Part shown: in pieces, positions 25,704 through 34,210 of the stretch
Layout: each line of letters opens with the position of its first letter
Numbering within the stretch: the stretch's first letter is position 1
NCBI GenBank assembly: GCA_905199755.1
Contig: CAJKHT010000010.1
Location: 1 to 50,555 of the forward strand
Source: an uncultured Eubacteriales bacterium
GTDB taxonomy: Bacteria; Bacillota; Clostridia; UBA1381
Direction of reading: 5' to 3'
DNA: 50,555 bases
The notes under the pieces: model-generated
Database searches by the model: none
Told to the model about the DNA's origin: nothing
What the model saw: only the letters and a program-made list of their open reading frames with translations
Program-made: the position numbers and the translations under genes

Positions 25704-25716
25704 TGGGAGGATTATT

Positions 25717-28110
25717 ATGGATATAAGAAGCAGACTGAAAACGGGCAGGATATATATTGACGGCGGCTACGGAACAAGCTTTCAGTCATTCGGCTTAAAG
25801 CCCGGCGAGCTGCCGGAGCTTTGGAATCTGACAAATCCCGAAACGGTGTCGGAGCTTCACCGCGAATATATACGGGCCGGCTGTGATGTGATTACCTCAA
25901 ATACATTCGGAGCAAATATACTGAAGTTTGACGGAGCAAACGGCAATCCCTCTCTTGAAGAAATTATCCGTGCGGCGCTTTCAAATGCGGCGAATGCGGT
26001 TTCGGACTTCCCCGAAAGAGAAATTTACAAAGCGCTTGACGTGGGCCCCACAGGCAGACTGTTAAAGCCTTTGGGCGACCTTGATTTTGAGGATGCCGTA
26101 AATGTATTTAAGGAGACAATAAAGCTCGGCGTAAAATACGGAGCGGATTTAATTCTTATAGAAACCATGAACGACAGCTACGAAACAAAGGCAGCCGTTC
26201 TTGCGGCAAAGGAAAGCTGCTCACTGCCGGTATTCGTATCCACAACATATGACGAAAACGGAAAGCTTATGACGGGAGCATCTCCCTCGGCAATGGCTGC
26301 TCTGCTTGAGGGCTTAAGAGTTGATGCACTCGGCATAAACTGCGGCTTAGGTCCCGATAAAATGCTCCCCATTATCGAGGAGCTTGTAAACAATTCCTCA
26401 ACTCCGGTTATGGTAAACCCAAATGCCGGACTTCCCGTGTTCCGCCACGGACGCACCGAATATGAAGTAACACCCGAGGAATTTTCCGACACAATGGTGC
26501 AGATAGCAAAAATAGGTGCATCGGTTCTGGGCGGCTGCTGCGGCACAACGCCTGCTCACATAAAAGCACTGCGTGAAAAAACGGAAAATCTGCCGTTTAA
26601 ACCGATTGAAAAAAAGAATATTACTGTAATTTCTTCATATACACATTCCGTAATGTTCGATAAAAAGCCGATATTAATCGGAGAACGCATAAACCCTACG
26701 GGCAAATCGCGCTTTAAAGCGGCTTTGCGCGAGGAAAATTACGATTATATATTGCAGGAGGGTGTGGCGCAGCAGGACGCCGGCGCAGATGTGCTTGACG
26801 TAAATGTCGGGCTGCCCGAAATTGACGAGGCGGCGGTTCTGACAAAATCGGTGCAGCTTTTACAGGCAGTAACCGACCTGCCGCTGCAAATAGACACATC
26901 TGATCCGATTGCAATGGAGCGCGCATTAAGAATATACAACGGAAAGCCGCTCATCAACTCGGTAAACGGCAAGCAGGAGGTTATGGACGAAATTTTTCCG
27001 CTTGCGGCAAAATACGGCGGCTGTGTCATCGCGCTGACGATTGACGAGGACGGAATCCCCGGCAACACGGCAGGCAGAATAAAGATTGCGAAAAAAATTA
27101 TTAATGAAGCAAAAAAATACGGTATAGATGAAAAGGATATAATCGTCGATTCCCTTGCAATGACGGTAAGCTCCGATTCCTCCTCCGCACTTGTAACATT
27201 AAAATGCCTTGAAGAGCTTAAAAGCATGGGCATTAAAACCAGTCTCGGAGTGTCAAACGTTTCATTTGGACTTCCTCAGCGCAGCATAATAAACGGCACA
27301 TTCTTCACCATGGCAATGACAAGCGGACTCAATGCCGCCATTATGAATCCCCATTCAAAGGAAATGATAGATTCGTATCACGCTTTTCTCGCACTGTCGG
27401 ACCTTGATGCAATGTGCGGCGAATATATTGATTATGCCGCAAAAATACAAAATACCGAAACCAAAACGGCGGCTGTATCGGTATCCTCCCCCGAGGATTC
27501 TTTAAAGCGCGCGGTATTAAAGGGTTTAAAGGAGGACGCGGCGCAGTTTGCATCGGTACTCCTCGAAAACACGGACGCACTCGATGTTATAGACAAATGC
27601 ATTATCCCGGCGCTGAACGAGATAGGCGAAGCCTTTGAACAGAAAAAAGCATTTTTGCCGCAGCTTCTCATGAGTGCCGAGGCGGCAAAATCGGCATTTG
27701 ATGTGATAAAGGAAAAACTTGCGTCAAGCGGCGAGGTAAGAGAAAAGAAATATAAAATAGTTATCGCCACGGTAAAGGGAGATATTCATGACATAGGCAA
27801 AAACATTGTAAAGGTTCTGCTTGAAAATTACGATTTTGACGTATTGGATTTGGGCAAGGACGTACCTCCCGAAACGGTTGTCGACGCGGCAAAGCGCGAG
27901 GGCGCACCGCTGGTCGGTCTGAGCGCGCTTATGACCACAACGGTTCCCGCAATGGAGGACACCATAAAGCTATTGAGAAAAGAACTGCCCGGCTGCCGTG
28001 TGGTTGTCGGCGGCGCGGTGCTTACGCAGGAATATGCGGACATGATAGGCGCCGACAAATACGCAAAAGATGCGATGGAAACCGTCAGATATGCGGAATC
28101 GCTTGTATAA
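25717..28110 (+). CDS. metH: Cobalamin-dependent methionine synthase, lacking the activation domain
   Basis: Transfers a methyl group from methyl-tetrahydrofolate to homocysteine. It has 797 residues in three parts. The homocysteine-binding barrel (about 1-300) has zinc ligands Cys209, Cys274 and Cys275. The pterin-binding barrel (about 310-570) includes LIGERINPTGKSRF. The cobalamin cap and Rossmann domain (about 590-797) have DIHDIGKNIV, where His691 is the lower axial cobalt ligand of the DxHxxG motif. The fourth (activation) domain is missing and encoded by the preceding gene. ATG 25717 has GGGAGG 7 bases upstream. In-frame codons back to 25639 overlap the previous gene and lack such a site. 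Confidence 0.95.
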   Translation: MDIRSRLKTGRIYIDGGYGTSFQSFGLKPGELPELWNLTNPETVSELHREYIRAGCDVITSNTFGANILKFDGANGNPSLEEIIRAALSNAANAVSDFPEREIYKALDVGPTGRLLKPLGDLDFEDAVNVFKETIKLGVKYGADLILIETMNDSYETKAAVLAAKESCSLPVFVSTTYDENGKLMTGASPSAMAALLEGLRVDALGINCGLGPDKMLPIIEELVNNSSTPVMVNPNAGLPVFRHGRTEYEVTPEEFSDTMVQIAKIGASVLGGCCGTTPAHIKALREKTENLPFKPIEKKNITVISSYTHSVMFDKKPILIGERINPTGKSRFKAALREENYDYILQEGVAQQDAGADVLDVNVGLPEIDEAAVLTKSVQLLQAVTDLPLQIDTSDPIAMERALRIYNGKPLINSVNGKQEVMDEIFPLAAKYGGCVIALTIDEDGIPGNTAGRIKIAKKIINEAKKYGIDEKDIIVDSLAMTVSSDSSSALVTLKCLEELKSMGIKTSLGVSNVSFGLPQRSIINGTFFTMAMTSGLNAAIMNPHSKEMIDSYHAFLALSDLDAMCGEYIDYAAKIQNTETKTAAVSVSSPEDSLKRAVLKGLKEDAAQFASVLLENTDALDVIDKCIIPALNEIGEAFEQKKAFLPQLLMSAEAAKSAFDVIKEKLASSGEVREKKYKIVIATVKGDIHDIGKNIVKVLLENYDFDVLDLGKDVPPETVVDAAKREGAPLVGLSALMTTTVPAMEDTIKLLRKELPGCRVVVGGAVLTQEYADMIGADKYAKDAMETVRYAESLV

Positions 28111-28146
28111 TTTTGCCGCCCGGACGGCGGAGGAACGGAGAATGAT

Positions 28147-28935
28147 ATGATAAAATTTATAGCATCCGATATGGACGGAACTCTTCTTGACAGCAACAAA
28201 AATTTTCCGCCCGATTTCGATTATGTGCTTGATGAGCTTAACCGCCGAGGCATTATTTTTGCGGCTGCAAGCGGCAGACAGTACGAAACATTAAGGCAGC
28301 AATTCGGACATTTTGCCGAAAAAATGGTGATAATCGCCGAAAACGGCGCACTTGCTTGCCGTAACGGCAAACCTGTTGTGTGCGATCCGATGCCGCGTGA
28401 AAAAGCGCTTGAAATTGCTGATATTATAGAAAGCAGCGGCGAGGTTTATCCGCTTGCATGCGGATTTGAGTCCGCCTACGGTGAGCCGAAAAACGATGCC
28501 GTTATGGCAAATGTAACCGATTACTACAGAAAATATCAACACATTGACAGCATTAAAAATGCCGTTATGCGTGATAAAATCCTTAAATTTGCGATTTTTT
28601 CTCCCGCAGGCTCGGACGGCATACATGAAAAAATCATGGCGGCGGACAGCAGTCTCAATGCCGTTGTATCCGGCGAATACTGGATGGATATTATGAATGA
28701 CGGGGTTTCAAAGGGCAGTGCAATAAAAAAAATCCAAAAGCTTTACGGCATAAAAAAAGAAGAATGTATCGCTTTCGGGGATTATATGAACGACTATGAG
28801 ATGATGTCGGAATGCGGAGAATCATATGCAATGGAAAACGCTTTTCCCGAGCTTAAAAAAATATGCACCCACGTATGCAAATCCAACGATGAATACGGAG
28901 TAACCGCGGCAATCAGGGAATTGCTGGGAATATAA
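28147..28935 (+). CDS. HAD superfamily phosphatase, Cof type
   Basis: A 262-residue haloacid dehalogenase-like hydrolase, probably a sugar-phosphate or nucleotide phosphatase. Motif I DMDGTLLDSNKNFP gives nucleophile Asp8 and acid Asp10; motif II is the Ser in AAASGRQ; motif III is Lys in SKGSAIKKIQKLYGI; motif IV is AFGDYMNDYEMM. The C2B-type cap lies between about 90 and 185, the Cof/YkrA layout. It lies 36 bases after metH with GGAGGAACGGAG upstream and may be transcribed with it, but no link to methionine is evident. The substrate cannot be read from sequence. Confidence 0.9.
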   Translation: MIKFIASDMDGTLLDSNKNFPPDFDYVLDELNRRGIIFAAASGRQYETLRQQFGHFAEKMVIIAENGALACRNGKPVVCDPMPREKALEIADIIESSGEVYPLACGFESAYGEPKNDAVMANVTDYYRKYQHIDSIKNAVMRDKILKFAIFSPAGSDGIHEKIMAADSSLNAVVSGEYWMDIMNDGVSKGSAIKKIQKLYGIKKEECIAFGDYMNDYEMMSECGESYAMENAFPELKKICTHVCKSNDEYGVTAAIRELLGI

Positions 28936-28940
28936 TTGAC

Positions 28941-28969
28941 TAAACATATATTGTGTAATAAGATATAAT
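28941..28969 (+). promoter_or_regulatory. Promoter of the M13 protease/queuosine operon
   Basis: -10 TATAAT at 28964-28969 is perfect; the best -35 at correct spacing is TAAACA at 28941-28946 (17 bases, 4 of 6 consensus). The leader is only about 18 bases, too short for a preQ1 riboswitch. Confidence 0.5.
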
Positions 28970-28994
28970 TTAATATTTACGAGGAGGGAATTAT

Positions 28995-31343
28995 ATGAAA
29001 AAACAAATCACGGCAGTTTTACTGGCAGCTGCCATACTGACCGCATCACTGCCCGTTTTTGCGCAGAATACAGCTTTAAGCCGCGGCGATGCGGCACAAA
29101 TGCTTTTAACGGCGGCAGATGATTACAATCCCGATGTTAAAAAGGAAGACATAATAAAAGGCTATGAGGACGGAGAGCTGCATGAAGAAAGAGGAGTTAA
29201 CCGCGCGGAAGCGCTTGTAATGCTTAAGCGTTCTTTTGGTCAGCTGCCTGCGCCGTCGGGACATAGCAAAAGAATTGCGCTTACTGTGGACAATTTTTCC
29301 GATTTGCCCGACTGGGCAGTGACGGAGCTTAACGATGTTTTTGACGCAGGTATTGCGGCAGGAACGGACGAGGATATTTTCTCACCGTATGAACCCGTCA
29401 CGGCAGAGCAGATGCGGCTTTTTATAAGCCGTGTGTATGCACTGTTCGGAACAAACGAAAGAGATGATTTCTATGCTGCGGTAAACAAGGACGCACTTGA
29501 AAAGCTTGAAATCGAACCCGGCCGCAGCGATGCCGGCACGTTGTCCGACATAGGTGAAACGGTAAACAGCCAGCTTATTTCTCTCATAAAGGAAATAGCC
29601 GAAAGCAGCAATGAAAACGGTACGCCCGAAAAGAAAATTGCGGATTTATACAATACCGTTGCGGATAAGGAATCCCGAAACAAAGACGGCATTGCGCCCG
29701 TTAAGCCGTATCTTGAAATGATTGACAATGCAAAAACAATTTCAGACCTTACAAAGCTTAACGAAACGCTCGGAGGTGAGCTTTGCGTATATCCGTTTGT
29801 CGGCTTCGCTGTGACGGAGGATTCAAAGGACAGCACAAAATATAAGCTTGCTTTCGGCTCAATGTATCCCATGCAGTCAAAGGATTTTTACGAAAATGAG
29901 GACGCTTCTCAAAAAGCCGCATATACAAATTATCTGAAAACACTGCTTGTTCTCGGCGGTGAAACGGAGGAAAAAGCCGCTGCCGATACGGAAAGCTATT
30001 ACGCGTTTGAAAAGGAGCTTTCACAGGCAATGCTAAATATTGAAGATATGTATGATGTTGATAAAACATACAACATTTACGGTATGGAAGATATTAAAAA
30101 GCTTTATCCCGATTTCGATATGCAATCACTGCTCGGTACGTCCGGCTTAAAAGAGGAGGACGAAATCATTGTATCCGATAAGGGAACAACCGAAAAATTT
30201 GCAGAGCTTTTTAACGGGGATAATCTTGAAGTACTGAAAACAGCTGCAAAGCTCAATGTTCTCATCGGATACGGCAATGTTCTGAACGATGAATTTACAG
30301 CCGCGGCGGAGGAATACAGCAGCTCTCTTCTCGGAACAGAGGGAACATACTCCGATGAAGAAAAGAACATCGGTGCGGTTGTGTCGCTTTTGCCCGAATA
30401 TGCGGACAGACTTTACGCTCAGCAATATTTTTCACCCGAGGCTAAGGCTGACGTTGAAAAAATGGTAAATGACATAATAACCGTTTTTGAAAAGCGAATA
30501 GACAAGCTTGAATGGATGAGTGCCGAAACAAAGGTCAAGGCAAAATCAAAGCTTTCCAAAATAAAGGTAAAGGTCGGCTATCCCGATGAATACGATACGG
30601 AAGATTTTGACAGCATCGAAATCAAGTCGGTTAAGGACGGCGGCAGCTATTTTGAAAACGTGTGCAATATTATGCATTACAGAGCAAAAGAGGCGGCTTC
30701 TCTGCAAGGTACCGAAAACGACCACAGCGATTGGGTTATGAATTCGTTTGTTGTCAACGCATGCTACGATCCCGGCGCAAATGATATTACCTTCCCTGCC
30801 GGAATTTTGCAGTCACCCTTATATGATATAAATGCATCATACGAGGAAAATCTCGGAGGAATAGGCTACATTATTGCCCACGAGATAACTCATGCTTTTG
30901 ACAACAACGGTGCAAAATATGATGAAAACGGCAATGCGGCAGACTGGTGGACAGAAAAGGATTATGACGAGTTTCAAAAGCTGTGTGCAAAAATGACCGA
31001 TTTCTATGACGGAAAAGAAGCTGCACCCGGGATTGCGGCAAACGGTGCGCGGACATTAAGCGAAAATGTTGCGGACAACGGTGCGGTTCAATGCATAACC
31101 GAGATTGTATCCGAGCTTGAAAATCCCGATTACAGCGCCCTCTACCGCAGCATCGCAAGAACATGGCTTCAAACCTCATCAAGAGAATATGCTCAGTATC
31201 TGAATCAGGTTGATACGCACAGCGCCGCGAAGCTCAGAGTAAATATGCCCGTTGAAAACTGTGAGGAATTTTATAAAACATTCAATGTCGGCGAAAGTGA
31301 CGGAATGTATGTTGCTCCGCAAAACAGAGTAGTAATTTGGTAA
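28995..31343 (+). CDS. Secreted M13-family zinc metallopeptidase with N-terminal SLH region
   Basis: A 782-residue secreted protease. Residues 1-23 form a signal peptide (ASLPVFA). Residues 24-145 look like two SLH motifs (one weak LSRGDAAQMLLTAADDY, one clear WAVTELNDVFDAGIAAGTDEDIFSPYEPVTAEQMRLFISRV), which would hold it to the cell wall. The rest is the neprilysin/PepO type: HEITH with zinc ligands His629 and His633 and catalytic Glu630, then ENVADNGA with ligand Glu690 and Asp694. The family normally has ENxADxGG, so Ala replaces the second Gly here. M13 enzymes cut oligopeptides. Most bacterial PepO lack SLH regions. Only 13 bases separate it from queF, so it heads the queuosine operon. 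Confidence 0.9.
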   Translation: MKKQITAVLLAAAILTASLPVFAQNTALSRGDAAQMLLTAADDYNPDVKKEDIIKGYEDGELHEERGVNRAEALVMLKRSFGQLPAPSGHSKRIALTVDNFSDLPDWAVTELNDVFDAGIAAGTDEDIFSPYEPVTAEQMRLFISRVYALFGTNERDDFYAAVNKDALEKLEIEPGRSDAGTLSDIGETVNSQLISLIKEIAESSNENGTPEKKIADLYNTVADKESRNKDGIAPVKPYLEMIDNAKTISDLTKLNETLGGELCVYPFVGFAVTEDSKDSTKYKLAFGSMYPMQSKDFYENEDASQKAAYTNYLKTLLVLGGETEEKAAADTESYYAFEKELSQAMLNIEDMYDVDKTYNIYGMEDIKKLYPDFDMQSLLGTSGLKEEDEIIVSDKGTTEKFAELFNGDNLEVLKTAAKLNVLIGYGNVLNDEFTAAAEEYSSSLLGTEGTYSDEEKNIGAVVSLLPEYADRLYAQQYFSPEAKADVEKMVNDIITVFEKRIDKLEWMSAETKVKAKSKLSKIKVKVGYPDEYDTEDFDSIEIKSVKDGGSYFENVCNIMHYRAKEAASLQGTENDHSDWVMNSFVVNACYDPGANDITFPAGILQSPLYDINASYEENLGGIGYIIAHEITHAFDNNGAKYDENGNAADWWTEKDYDEFQKLCAKMTDFYDGKEAAPGIAANGARTLSENVADNGAVQCITEIVSELENPDYSALYRSIARTWLQTSSREYAQYLNQVDTHSAAKLRVNMPVENCEEFYKTFNVGESDGMYVAPQNRVVIW

Positions 31344-31356
31344 GGAGGAGTTTTTA

Positions 31357-31833
31357 ATGCCGAGAAATGACGAAGAAAAAAAAGGACTTACGCTTCTGGG
31401 AAACAAAAAAACGGCTTATGCCGATACCTACAGTCCCGAAGTACTTGAAACCTTTATAAACAAGCACCCCGGAAACGATTACATGGTATCTTTCAACTGC
31501 CCCGAGTTCACCTCGCTGTGCCCGATAACAGGTCAGCCGGACTTTGCGGAGATTAAAATAAATTATATACCGAATATAAAAATGGTTGAGTCAAAGTCAT
31601 TAAAGCTGTACCTGTTCAGCTTCAGAAATCAGGGGGATTTCCATGAGGACTGTGTTAATATTATAATGAAAGACCTCGTAAAGCTCATGGAACCGAAGTA
31701 TCTTGAGGTAAAAGGAGTATTCACCCCACGCGGCGGAATTTCCATTTATCCGTTTGCAAATTACGGAGAAAAAGGCACAAAATACGAAAAAATAGCCGAG
31801 CAAAGACTGTTTGACAGCCTGGCATTTAATTGA
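31357..31833 (+). CDS. queF: NADPH-dependent 7-cyano-7-deazaguanine reductase
   Basis: Last step to preQ1: reduces the nitrile of preQ0 to an amine. The 158-residue product is the short single-domain form related to GTP cyclohydrolase I. The catalytic Cys55 lies in TSLCPITGQPDF and general acid Asp62 in the same motif; ESKSLKLYLFSFRNQGDFHED carries the QueF-specific NADPH and substrate motif. AAGGAGGAG precedes the ATG. It leads the run queF-queC-queD-queE-folE, whose gene order covers GTP to preQ1 without a gap. Confidence 0.96.
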   Translation: MPRNDEEKKGLTLLGNKKTAYADTYSPEVLETFINKHPGNDYMVSFNCPEFTSLCPITGQPDFAEIKINYIPNIKMVESKSLKLYLFSFRNQGDFHEDCVNIIMKDLVKLMEPKYLEVKGVFTPRGGISIYPFANYGEKGTKYEKIAEQRLFDSLAFN

Positions 31834-31848
31834 AAGGAATGATTATAA

Positions 31849-32520
31849 ATGAGGAAAGCTCTTGTTGTATTGAGCGGTGGTCAGGACAGCACAACATGTA
31901 TGTTCTGGGCAGTAAAAAAATTCGGAAAGGAAAATGTTTCGGCAATCGGCTTTGACTACGGTCAGCGCCATAAGGCCGAATTGAAATGCGCAAAGAAAAT
32001 CTGTGCTGCGGCAGGCATACCGTTCGAGGCAATAAAAACGCCTATAATAAATCAGCTGTCGGCAAACTCTCTTACACGCTCCGATATACCCGTTGAGGAA
32101 ACAAAGCCCGAGGGAGCACCGCCCAACACATTCGTCGAGGGCAGAAACATGCTGTTTCTCACATATGCGGCAATATATGCGAAAACGCACGGTATAACCG
32201 ACCTTGTCACAGGAGTGTGCGAAACGGACTTTTCCGGTTACCCCGACTGCCGCGATATTTTCATAAAATCTCTTAACGTAACGCTTAACCTCGCTATGGA
32301 TTATTCTTTTGTAATTCATACTCCGCTTATGTGGATTGATAAAGCACAGACCTGGAAAATGGCTGATGATTTGGGTGTTCTCGATATAATTTACAAAGAA
32401 ACCCTGACCTGCTACAACGGTGTAAAGGGAGAGGGCTGCGGTCACTGTCCCGCATGCTTTTTGAGAAAGCGCGGCTTTGATGAATTTACGGAAATGAAGA
32501 AGAAAGAGGAAAATAAGTAA
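31849..32520 (+). CDS. queC: 7-cyano-7-deazaguanine synthase
   Basis: ATP-dependent amidotransferase-like enzyme converting 7-carboxy-7-deazaguanine to preQ0; 223 residues, the usual length. The PP-loop SGGQDS is at 9-14, followed by FDYGQRHKAEL and FVEGRNMLFLTYAAIYA. The C-terminal cysteine cluster CYNGVKGEGCGHCPACFLR binds a structural zinc. GAAAGGA precedes the ATG. Its stop overlaps the queD start by one base (TAATG), so the two are translationally coupled. Confidence 0.97.
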   Translation: MRKALVVLSGGQDSTTCMFWAVKKFGKENVSAIGFDYGQRHKAELKCAKKICAAAGIPFEAIKTPIINQLSANSLTRSDIPVEETKPEGAPPNTFVEGRNMLFLTYAAIYAKTHGITDLVTGVCETDFSGYPDCRDIFIKSLNVTLNLAMDYSFVIHTPLMWIDKAQTWKMADDLGVLDIIYKETLTCYNGVKGEGCGHCPACFLRKRGFDEFTEMKKKEENK

Positions 32521-32906
32521 TGTACGAAGTTAGAAAAAGACTTGAAATAAGTGCGGCACACAAGCTTAAGCTGGACTATGTCTCCAAATGCTCAAATCTG
32601 CACGGACACAACTGGATAATTGATGTATATCTCAGAAGCGAAACCCTTGACAATAACGGCATGGTTATGGATTTTACGGAAATTAAAGAAAAAATAACCA
32701 AGAAATTCGATCATCAGATTATTAATGAAATTGTGGATTTTAACCCCACCGCCGAAAATCTTGCAAAATATATCTGTGACTTGCTTGCGCCGAAATGCTA
32801 CAGAGTTGACGTGCAGGAAAGTGAAAACAATGTTGCATCATATATAAAAACCGAAAAGAGTATTATTGATGAATTGATGAAACACGACGTGCAGGTGATA
32901 GTATAA
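32520..32906 (+). CDS. queD: 6-carboxy-5,6,7,8-tetrahydropterin synthase
   Basis: Second step of preQ0 synthesis, from dihydroneopterin triphosphate to 6-carboxytetrahydropterin. 128 residues, the normal size. Zinc ligands His14, His28 and His30 and catalytic Cys24 are in ISAAHKLKLDY and CSNLHGHNW; VMDFTEIK and FDHQIINE are further family motifs, and PTAENLAKYI helps bind the pterin. It overlaps queC and queE by one base each (TAATG in both cases), with ribosome binding sites inside the preceding genes. Confidence 0.97.
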   Translation: MYEVRKRLEISAAHKLKLDYVSKCSNLHGHNWIIDVYLRSETLDNNGMVMDFTEIKEKITKKFDHQIINEIVDFNPTAENLAKYICDLLAPKCYRVDVQESENNVASYIKTEKSIIDELMKHDVQVIV

Positions 32907-33586
32907 TGAAAGTAGTTGAAATATTTGACAGTATAGACGGCGAGGGAATACGCACCGGACAGCCATGCTCGTTTATCCGTCTTGCAGGATGTAATCTGCG
33001 CTGCTCCTACTGCGATACGCTCTATGCCCTGTTCGGCGAGGACGAGGAATGTGTTTACACCGAAATGAGCATTGACGAAATAATATCCAAAGTCAATCCG
33101 CTGTATAAGCGCATCACTCTTACCGGCGGCGAACCGATTATACATAAGGATGCCGATAAGCTGACCGCACGGCTGTTAAATGCGGGGTATGAGGTAAATA
33201 TCGAAACAAACGGCGCGGCGGACATATCGGAATTTCTGAAAAAAATGCCCGAAAACGGCAAGCTGTTCTTTACAATCGACTACAAGCTGCCGTCAAGCGG
33301 TATGAGTGATAAAATGCTGTGGGATAATTTTCTTGCTTTGCGCCCGTGTGATGTGATCAAATATGTTGCAGGCTCCGAGGAGGACGTAAAGCTCATGGTG
33401 GAAATCACGAAAAAGCTTACGGAGCATTACAAGGTAATGCCGCATATTTTTGTCGGTGCGGTATACGGCAGCTATGACTTGCAGAGGCTTACGGAAACAG
33501 TACTCAAAGAGCCTTGCTTAAAGGACGCACGAATACAAGTTCAGCTGCATAAAATCATATGGGATCCGAATAAAAAAGGTGTTTGA
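32906..33586 (+). CDS. queE: 7-carboxy-7-deazaguanine synthase (radical SAM)
   Basis: Radical SAM enzyme that contracts the pterin ring to the 7-deazapurine. 226 residues. The iron-sulfur cluster ligands are Cys29, Cys33 and Cys36 in AGCNLRCSYCDT; the N-terminal FDSIDGEGIRTGQPCSFIRL binds substrate, and TLTGGEPIIH is the SAM-contacting GGEP motif. A segment of about 12 residues after the cluster (LYALFGEDEECVY) is the short clade-type loop. The stop lies just before folE, whose in-frame GTG start candidate overlaps it but is rejected. Confidence 0.96.
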   Translation: MKVVEIFDSIDGEGIRTGQPCSFIRLAGCNLRCSYCDTLYALFGEDEECVYTEMSIDEIISKVNPLYKRITLTGGEPIIHKDADKLTARLLNAGYEVNIETNGAADISEFLKKMPENGKLFFTIDYKLPSSGMSDKMLWDNFLALRPCDVIKYVAGSEEDVKLMVEITKKLTEHYKVMPHIFVGAVYGSYDLQRLTETVLKEPCLKDARIQVQLHKIIWDPNKKGV

Positions 33587-33599
33587 AAGGACTGTGTTT

Positions 33600-34178
33600 A
33601 TGAAACCCGAATTCGATCATGAAAAAATCAAACAGGCAGTAACGCTTATAATCGAAGCGCTGGGTGATAATCCCGACAGAGAGGGACTTAAAGAAACCCC
33701 CGACCGCGTGGCACGCATGTATGATGAAATTTTTGAGGGCATGCGGTACACAAATGATGAAATCGCCGAAAAGTTCAACAAGTGCTTTGAGGACGTAAAC
33801 TCACATGATTTGGTGCTTGTGAAGGATATAGAGTGTTTCAGCTTTTGCGAGCATCATCTTGCGCTCATGTACAACATGAAATGTCATGTCGCATATATTC
33901 CCAACGGCAGGGTAATAGGCTTGTCGAAAATAGCACGCATATGCGATATGGTATGCAAGCGCTTGCAATTGCAGGAGCGCATTTGCGCCGATATTGCGGA
34001 AATCATGCAAAAGGTGTGCCGAACGGAGGACGTAATAGTCATAATTGAGGGCGAACACAGCTGCATGACGGCGCGTGGCATAAAGGCACGCGGCGCAAAG
34101 ACACGCACAAGCGCAATCCGCGGTTTGTTCGACACCGATACGGAGCTTCGGAACGAGGTATATAATCTGCTTAAATAA
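33600..34178 (+). CDS. folE: GTP cyclohydrolase I
   Basis: Opens GTP to dihydroneopterin triphosphate, the first step for queuosine and also for folate. 192 residues. Zinc ligands lie in the FCEHH block (Cys and His) and in EHSCMTARGIKARG (Cys); IEALGDNPDREGLKETPDRVARMY is the conserved N-terminal helix pair and GLSKIARICDM a core strand-helix. I take ATG 33600, which has GAAAGGA 8 bases upstream. The GTP-binding and tail regions end TRTSAIRGLF. It is the last gene of the operon, and its stop codon lies inside a perfect palindrome that terminates both strands. Confidence 0.97.
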   Translation: MKPEFDHEKIKQAVTLIIEALGDNPDREGLKETPDRVARMYDEIFEGMRYTNDEIAEKFNKCFEDVNSHDLVLVKDIECFSFCEHHLALMYNMKCHVAYIPNGRVIGLSKIARICDMVCKRLQLQERICADIAEIMQKVCRTEDVIVIIEGEHSCMTARGIKARGAKTRTSAIRGLFDTDTELRNEVYNLLK

Positions 34179-34210
34179 AAAAATCACCGTACGGTGATTT
34201 TTTTATTTAA
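34171..34210. terminator. Perfect 40-bp palindromic bidirectional terminator
   Basis: Left arm 34171-34190 and right arm 34191-34210 are exact reverse complements, with core ATCACCGTACGGTGAT between A7 and T7 tracts. It contains the folE stop (34176-34178) and, on the other strand, the ROK stop (34207-34209), so it serves both converging genes. Confidence 0.92.

Noticed and set aside
25639..25716. N-terminal extension of metH into the preceding gene
   Set aside because: The added 26 residues have no similarity to MetH, and ATG 25717 has a well-spaced GGGAGG.
28936..28994. Possible preQ1 riboswitch before the operon that contains the queuosine genes
   Set aside because: The leader is about 18 bases, and the gap before queF is 13 bases; neither can hold the aptamer.
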